64,000 bases of DNA, from assembly GCA_018820925.1 (NCBI GenBank), contig JAHJNJ010000036.1, positions 1 through 64,000 on the forward strand. Direction: 5' to 3'. Each line of letters opens with the position of its first letter. The first letter of the stretch is position 1. Positions 56,162 to 64,000 of the stretch are shown in pieces. Both the position numbers and the translations under genes were made by a program. The notes beneath the pieces were generated by a model. That model was not told where the DNA came from. It ran no database searches and was given only the letters and a program-made list of their open reading frames with translations. Source of the DNA: Gammaproteobacteria bacterium. Lineage in GTDB: Bacteria; Pseudomonadota; Gammaproteobacteria; Burkholderiales; Gallionellaceae.

Positions 56162-58381
56162 TTAACGCAGGCCCGGTACGGACTGCTCGGCAGGCAAACT
56201 GTTCATTTTTGTGTAACCGGACACACTGTTGCGCAAAATATCCATCGCATCGGAGCCGATATGCACCAAATCGTTCAACTCCAGCTGCAGGAAAAAGCTG
56301 CTGTTGCGCTGGCTGGAAGCGGTACTGAAGCTCTGCGTCCCCATGCGTACCGCCCAGCAGGCCTGATTGTACTCCAGCCCCGCCAGTGCTTCCGTGATGC
56401 GCTTGTCCTGCAGGGAATAACTCAGGCGTGCCATGCCTTGCCAGCGTCCGAACAACGGCCATTGTGTCGATATATCCGTTTGGCGCAACGTGTTGCGCGT
56501 GAAACTGTAGCTAAGATTGAGCAGCTTGCCGGGCTCGGGCTTGTAGCGGGCCATGGCATTGTATGACTCGGTATGCGACTGGTTCGGGTTGTACTGGTAC
56601 AGGCTGTCCAGCGACCAGGATCTTGAAATCTGGCCGCCCACACTGAGCAGAATATCGGAACGACTCGTATTGTCCGTCGGAGCGCCGGACAGAGTTACCT
56701 TGGGGGCTTTGAAACTGAAGCGTTCTCCCAGCATGACGCGCAAGCGCTCCACGCCGCCTTCGTTGTCGATCAGGCGCGAAGTCAGCGCCAGCGTTGCCAT
56801 GTTGGCGTCGCCGATACGGTCACTGCCGAAAAAGCGGTTTTCGGTGAATATCTGCCCAAAGTTGAACGGCGCCTGTGCCGAATCGAAATTGGGCAGCATG
56901 TCCTGATCCTTGTACGGTATGTACACGTAGAAAAGACGCGGCTCCAGCGTCTGTATATAGCTGCTTCCCAGGATCGAATCGTCGCGCTCGAAAACCATGC
57001 CGTTGTCCAGGCTGAAAATGGGCAGTGTGCGCACTGTATCGGGATGCGCCTGCGTATTGTTTGTGCCCATCAAATATTTTGTGTAATGGACGCCCAGCTT
57101 GGGTGTCATGTAATAACCGAGGTCGTTCAACAGCGGGTAGCTGGCCGAAGGGTAAAACACCAGGCGCTGTCCGTTGACACTGGTGTCGTGGCGGAAATCC
57201 GTATATTCGCTGGCGAGGACGATGCTGGCGTCGTCCAGGGTTTGCTGGGCATTCAAAGTAACCTGCGGCTGGCGCCGGTAGGGGGCAACGACCGGTGCCA
57301 GGGGATCCTGCAAGGTCTGGTAGCGCTGTATCCGTGCCGAGGCCGACCACCAGCCCGCGCCATAAGACAGCATGCCGTCGCGCAACAGATTGGTCTGTGA
57401 CGTTCCGGCTACCGAAGTGGACAGATCGCGGAAATAGTCATCGTCCGATACCCGGTTGAGATTCAGGCCAAGGCCGAATCCGCCACCCAGATTCTGGTTA
57501 TGCAGCAACGCCATATGCGTGCGGGTCAAACCGCTTACGCGATCATTCGACAACACATCGTATTGCGCCTCGCCCGCGTAGTTCGGTTGCAGATAGCGGA
57601 ACTCGTTGTTGAATTGCGTCCCGCGTTTGGACATCACGCGCGGCGAGATAGTCGCATCGAAGTTGCTCGCGATGTTCCAGTAATACGGGAGCATCAGTTC
57701 ATATCCGCTCTTGCTGGAAAATCCATAGCTGGGTGCCATCAGACCGGAGCGGCGGTCGTCGTTCAACGGGAAGTCCATCCAGGGGGTATAGAGTATCGGC
57801 ACGCCCTTGAATTCCACCACCGCGCTTCGCGCCACACCGACCTGCGTGGCGCGGTCAATGTCCAGTCGGTTTACCCGTAACAGCCAATCATCTTTTCCCG
57901 CCGGGCAAGTCGTATAGGTTGCATCATCGAAGGTGAAATTCTTCTTGCCGGCAATATGCATCACTTCCGCCGCGCCGCGCGCATGGTTTTCACTGAATTC
58001 GAACTGCGGCTGGGTCATTTGGCCGATGCCGGTATCAAGGTTCAATTTCAACACGGGTCCTGTAACGACCAGACCGCTCTGCTCGAAGCGTACAGAACCT
58101 TCCGCCAGCACATCCTTGCTTTCCTGGCCGTAGAGCAGGTGATCGGTTTTGACCACCCGACCGCTTTGGCGCAGTTCGACATCGCCATAAGCCTCCAGTT
58201 GATCGTCTTTCCTGGCCTCAACATGACGCGCGTTGATGAAGGCCGCAGCGCTTTCTGAAGTTGCGGGGGATCTTTTGAATGAACGATCGAGTTTCAACGG
58301 CAATGCCGCATTGTCGGCATAACCGAACCGTGAAAACAGTCCCAGCAGAAGAAACGCAATGGAGGAAAAACGAAAATGCAT
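56162..58381 (-). CDS. lptD: LPS-assembly protein LptD
   Basis: LptD is the outer-membrane barrel that, with LptE, inserts lipopolysaccharide. The 739-residue protein has a signal peptide (cut near GYA), an OstA-like beta-jellyroll domain (about 45-165, HVEARKDDQLEAYGDVELRQ) and a 26-strand barrel. Only two candidate cysteines for the disulfide remain (TTCPAGKDDW and NQACWAVRM); the first and the doubled cysteine of E. coli are absent, so a single long-range disulfide is expected. It is divergent from amgK across 60 bases and 23 bases before surA. Confidence 0.94.
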   Translation of the reverse strand: MHFRFSSIAFLLLGLFSRFGYADNAALPLKLDRSFKRSPATSESAAAFINARHVEARKDDQLEAYGDVELRQSGRVVKTDHLLYGQESKDVLAEGSVRFEQSGLVVTGPVLKLNLDTGIGQMTQPQFEFSENHARGAAEVMHIAGKKNFTFDDATYTTCPAGKDDWLLRVNRLDIDRATQVGVARSAVVEFKGVPILYTPWMDFPLNDDRRSGLMAPSYGFSSKSGYELMLPYYWNIASNFDATISPRVMSKRGTQFNNEFRYLQPNYAGEAQYDVLSNDRVSGLTRTHMALLHNQNLGGGFGLGLNLNRVSDDDYFRDLSTSVAGTSQTNLLRDGMLSYGAGWWSASARIQRYQTLQDPLAPVVAPYRRQPQVTLNAQQTLDDASIVLASEYTDFRHDTSVNGQRLVFYPSASYPLLNDLGYYMTPKLGVHYTKYLMGTNNTQAHPDTVRTLPIFSLDNGMVFERDDSILGSSYIQTLEPRLFYVYIPYKDQDMLPNFDSAQAPFNFGQIFTENRFFGSDRIGDANMATLALTSRLIDNEGGVERLRVMLGERFSFKAPKVTLSGAPTDNTSRSDILLSVGGQISRSWSLDSLYQYNPNQSHTESYNAMARYKPEPGKLLNLSYSFTRNTLRQTDISTQWPLFGRWQGMARLSYSLQDKRITEALAGLEYNQACWAVRMGTQSFSTASSQRNSSFFLQLELNDLVHIGSDAMDILRNSVSGYTKMNSLPAEQSVPGLR

Positions 58382-58441
58382 GGTGCGAGGCGAATATATT
58401 AAGGTGCTAAAATCGCACAAATCCACCATTAAGGCAATCAA

Positions 58442-61549
<3,108 letters not shown>

Positions 61550-61557
<8 letters not shown>

Positions 61558-62710
61558 CAACAGATGTGACGTGGCCATTATCGGCGGCGGTCCGGTCGGC
61601 GCCGCGCTGGCGCTGGCACTGCAGGGTAACGACCTGAAAGTGGTGCTGCTCGAGGCGCGCGACACGCCGGCCAACACCACCGACCCGCGCGCGCTGGCGC
61701 TGGCTTACGGCACCCGCCTGTTGCTGCAACGGCTGGGTGCCTGGGCTGCGATGCAGGATGTCAGCGGCATCAAGACCATCGAAGTCACGCAGAAGAATAC
61801 CTCCGGGCACACCACGCTGCGCGCCGATGAATTGAAGGTTCCGGAAATGGGCTATGTATTGCCCTACACCACGCTGCATGCCGCTTTGCAGCAGGGCCTG
61901 CAGCAATCCGATATCACCTGCCTGTATGGCGCGGCGGTAAGCGATCTGCGCAGCGCAGGTGACGGCACCACCCTCACCTATCAATATCAGGGAAACACAC
62001 ACACGCTCACGGCGCATCTCGCCGTGGTCGCAGAAGGCGGCAAATTGCTCGAAGCGACGCATCCGCCGCACATTCAGGATTACGGACAGAGCGGCATCAT
62101 CGCCCATATCACCAGCTCGCAGCCCCGCCCGGGCGTCGCGTTTGAACATTTCACACCGCAGGGGCCGATGGCGCTGTTGCCGTATCTGGATGGTTACGAA
62201 CTGGTGTTGACGGCGTCGCACGACAAGGCGCAGGAAATGCTGGCCTGGGACGACGCGACATTCCTGCAGAACCTGCAGGAGCACTTTGGGGATCGTGTGG
62301 GCACATTCACCGGCGTCGGCAAACGCAGTTGTTATCCTTTGCGCCTGCGGCGTGCGCCCGACATCACTTTTCCCCACACCGTACTCATCGGCAATGCCGC
62401 GCAGACGCTGCATCCGGTGGCGGGTCAGGGGTTCAACATGGGCATACGCGACGCCTGGGAACTGGCGCAAGTGATTCTCGACAGCGCACCCGAAGACATC
62501 GGTTCGGCGGCCATGTGCGCCGCCTACCGCAAATCGCGCCGCATCGACCGCAATGCGGGCATCCGCTTCACCGACGGATTGGTGCGCCTGTTTTCCAACG
62601 ACCTGCCGTTACTGGGTCTCGTGCGCTCTGCCGCACTTACTCTGCTGGACAACGTTCCGCCGGCCAAAAAATTCGTGGCGAAACGCATGATGTTCGGTGC
62701 GAACGGCTGA
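61550..62710 (+). CDS. ubiH: UbiH/UbiF-type FAD monooxygenase (ubiquinone synthesis)
   Basis: A 386-residue flavoprotein hydroxylase of the UbiH/UbiF/VisC family that hydroxylates the ubiquinone ring. It has the FAD motif DVAIIGGGPVGAALALAL, the second motif RRAPDITFPHTVLIGNAAQTLHPVAGQGFNMGIRDAWEL (read as blocks) and the NAD-type GD-like site. The position after pepP matches the pepP-ubiH arrangement of many Proteobacteria. Which ring position it attacks is not decided by sequence. Confidence 0.9.
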
Positions 62711-63606
62711 TGAGCACTGTACAAAAAAATGCAGCGATTCTGTTTGCCGATATCAGCGGCAGTACCGCGCTGTATGACAAACTGGGCAACCAGCAGGCAC
62801 TGCAACTGGTGGCAACCACCCTCAACATTCTCACGCATGAAATGACCGCCCATCAGGGCGTATTGATCAAGACCATCGGTGACGAGATCATGTGCGCCTT
62901 CCCCGATGCAGCCACCGCAATCAATGCGGCCTGCGCCATGCACCGGGCGGTAGAAATGCAGCGTCCCGGCGGCGAACAGCCCGTCTACATCCGCATCGGA
63001 CTGCATTACGGCGAGGTCATCTTTGAAGGCAGCGACGTGTTTGGAGATACGGTGAATGTTGCCGCACATGTGACGGCCATCACCCGCGCGCGCCAGATCC
63101 TGACCACGCAAGCGCTGGTGGAAACGCTCCCCGCACCCATGCGCAAACACGCACACCAGGTCATGCGCACCGAGTTTCGCGGCAAAGAGGAAGCTACGGA
63201 TGTGTACCAGGTGTCGTGGGAGCGGGAAGACACCACTTCAACACGCATTGGCATGCGCGCATTCCGCAAACCAACCGGAGCCAGGAATGAGTTGGTATTG
63301 CGCTACCGCCAGCAGGTCATCACACTGAGCGAAACCAGGAAAAGCATCGTACTGGGGCGCGGTGACGATTGCGATCTGGTGATTCGGGACAAGCTGGCCT
63401 CACGCCAACATGCGCGCATCGAAGATAACTTCGGCAAGTTCCTGCTCACCGACCACAGCGTGAACGGCACGTTCATACGCTTCAGCGACAATCAGGTTAT
63501 CCACCTCAGTCACCAGCAAATCGTGCTGCACGGAGCGGGGATGGTCAGTCTGGGGCTGGCTTTCTCGGAAGCGCCAAGCGAAATCATCGAATTTATCCTG
63601 CAATAA
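62710..63606 (+). CDS. Class III nucleotidyl cyclase-like domain fused to FHA domain
   Basis: A 298-residue cytoplasmic protein. Residues about 1-170 form a class III adenylate/guanylate cyclase domain: metal aspartates in LFADISGSTALYD and TIGDEIMCAF, the lysine of IKTIGDE and the aspartate of SDVFGDTVN that choose adenine, and the asparagine of GDTVNVAAH. The transition-state arginine normally four residues after that asparagine is replaced by histidine, so the activity is doubtful. Residues about 200-298 are a phosphothreonine-binding FHA domain (SIVLGRGDDCDLVIRDKLASRQHARI). The ATG overlaps the ubiH stop. Confidence 0.88.
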   Translation: MSTVQKNAAILFADISGSTALYDKLGNQQALQLVATTLNILTHEMTAHQGVLIKTIGDEIMCAFPDAATAINAACAMHRAVEMQRPGGEQPVYIRIGLHYGEVIFEGSDVFGDTVNVAAHVTAITRARQILTTQALVETLPAPMRKHAHQVMRTEFRGKEEATDVYQVSWEREDTTSTRIGMRAFRKPTGARNELVLRYRQQVITLSETRKSIVLGRGDDCDLVIRDKLASRQHARIEDNFGKFLLTDHSVNGTFIRFSDNQVIHLSHQQIVLHGAGMVSLGLAFSEAPSEIIEFILQ

Positions 63607-63765
63607 CCAAAAAATACAGCTACCTGCCGAACTCCGCCGATTAATCAACATGAGCCCTGGATTGCAGCTACACCTTTGGAATATTGATGTATCCCTCGAA
63701 CGGGTAATAGACTGAATAACCTTCAGGCTATACCTTCCATTGTCCCGTGTCTGGAAAGGGCTGAT

Positions 63766-64000
63766 ATGTTCGGAAAAATTGCTGCTGCGATGGGTCTATC
63801 CAAATCGCAACCCGAAGAAGAAGTTACCCAAGTCATCAACATGTACGATGCCATGCTGGTGCACTCGGCGTGGAAAAAACGCCTCAACGAATATCTGGAA
63901 GGCCGCTCCAAAGAAGATCTGCAACCGGGCAATATCCGCGTGGATCACCTGTGCGTACTCGGCAAATGGATACACAGCGACGGCAAGGCCCGCTTCGGGC
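63766..64000 (+). CDS. CZB (chemoreceptor zinc-binding) domain protein, cut by window end
   Basis: The visible 78 residues start MFGKIAAAMGLSKSQPEEE and contain the CZB pattern: a first histidine in LVHSAWKKRLNEYLEG, then a cysteine and the signature VDHLCVLGKWIHSDG. In known CZB domains a C-x-L-G-x-W motif and three histidines bind zinc, tuning chemoreceptors or diguanylate cyclases such as DgcZ. Here the domain is at the N-terminus; what follows is outside the window. The 159 bases before it hold no recognisable feature. Confidence 0.72.
   Translation, partial: MFGKIAAAMGLSKSQPEEEVTQVINMYDAMLVHSAWKKRLNEYLEGRSKEDLQPGNIRVDHLCVLGKWIHSDGKARFG

Overview
The window looks like a chromosomal segment of a chemolithoautotrophic betaproteobacterium, most likely in the Nitrosomonadales (Gallionellaceae-like). 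This rests on form II RuBisCO with CbbR, CbbQ and CbbO, a tkt-gap-pgk-pyk-fba operon, betaproteobacterial housekeeping neighbourhoods (metX-metW, surA-pdxA-ksgA, the amgK-murU recycling pair next to lptD) and the ECF sigma/DUF3619/DUF3106 set. The assignment is inference; there is no rRNA in the window.

Layout. 1-8.6 kb: a clearly GC-rich block with an ABC-F ATPase (cut by the window edge), a PhnD-like binding protein overlapping a PAS/GGDEF/EAL protein, argA, rsmE, a redoxin, a methyltransferase and an IMPase-family phosphatase. 8.9-15.8 kb: tkt-gap-pgk-pyk-fba, ended by a strong terminator. 16.6-18 kb: a scar made of a truncated cbbR 3' end fused to a 5'-truncated IS1182-type transposase. 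18-25.5 kb: a lower-GC minor pilin/PilY1 operon. 25.6-36.1 kb: the carbon-fixation region, with cbbR divergent from cbbM, then cbbQ, cbbO, terC, fbp, purE, a PsiE-like gene, purC and a beta-carbonic anhydrase. 36.1-41.1 kb: pyrE, xthA and an accessory patch with a YjdF-like gene whose 3' end is present three times around a vapBC module, plus an unknown gene. 41.2-44.3 kb: ampG and metXW, the latter behind a SAM-II-type riboswitch and attenuator. 44.4-48.2 kb: a seven-gene envelope-signalling cassette. 48.3-64 kb: hemB, engB, hemL, thiE, thiD, rsmA, pdxA, surA, lptD on the minus strand, then amgK, murU, pepP, ubiH, an FHA-linked cyclase-like protein and a CZB-domain gene cut by the right edge.

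How the genes work together. Transketolase, GAPDH, PGK, aldolase, FBPase and RuBisCO supply much of the Calvin cycle; CbbQ/CbbO activate RuBisCO, and carbonic anhydrase sets CO2/bicarbonate supply. A dyad between cbbR and cbbM has the spacing expected of a CbbR site.

The least ordinary features are not the main genes. They are a set of palindromic elements that sit just after stop codons (gap, xthA, YjdF-like), between cbbR and its operator, and even in frame inside the amgK kinase gene; the SAM-II switch; the ECF cassette with a hendecad-repeat periplasmic protein; and a candidate plus-strand small RNA between hemB and engB. No tRNA, rRNA or CRISPR array was seen.
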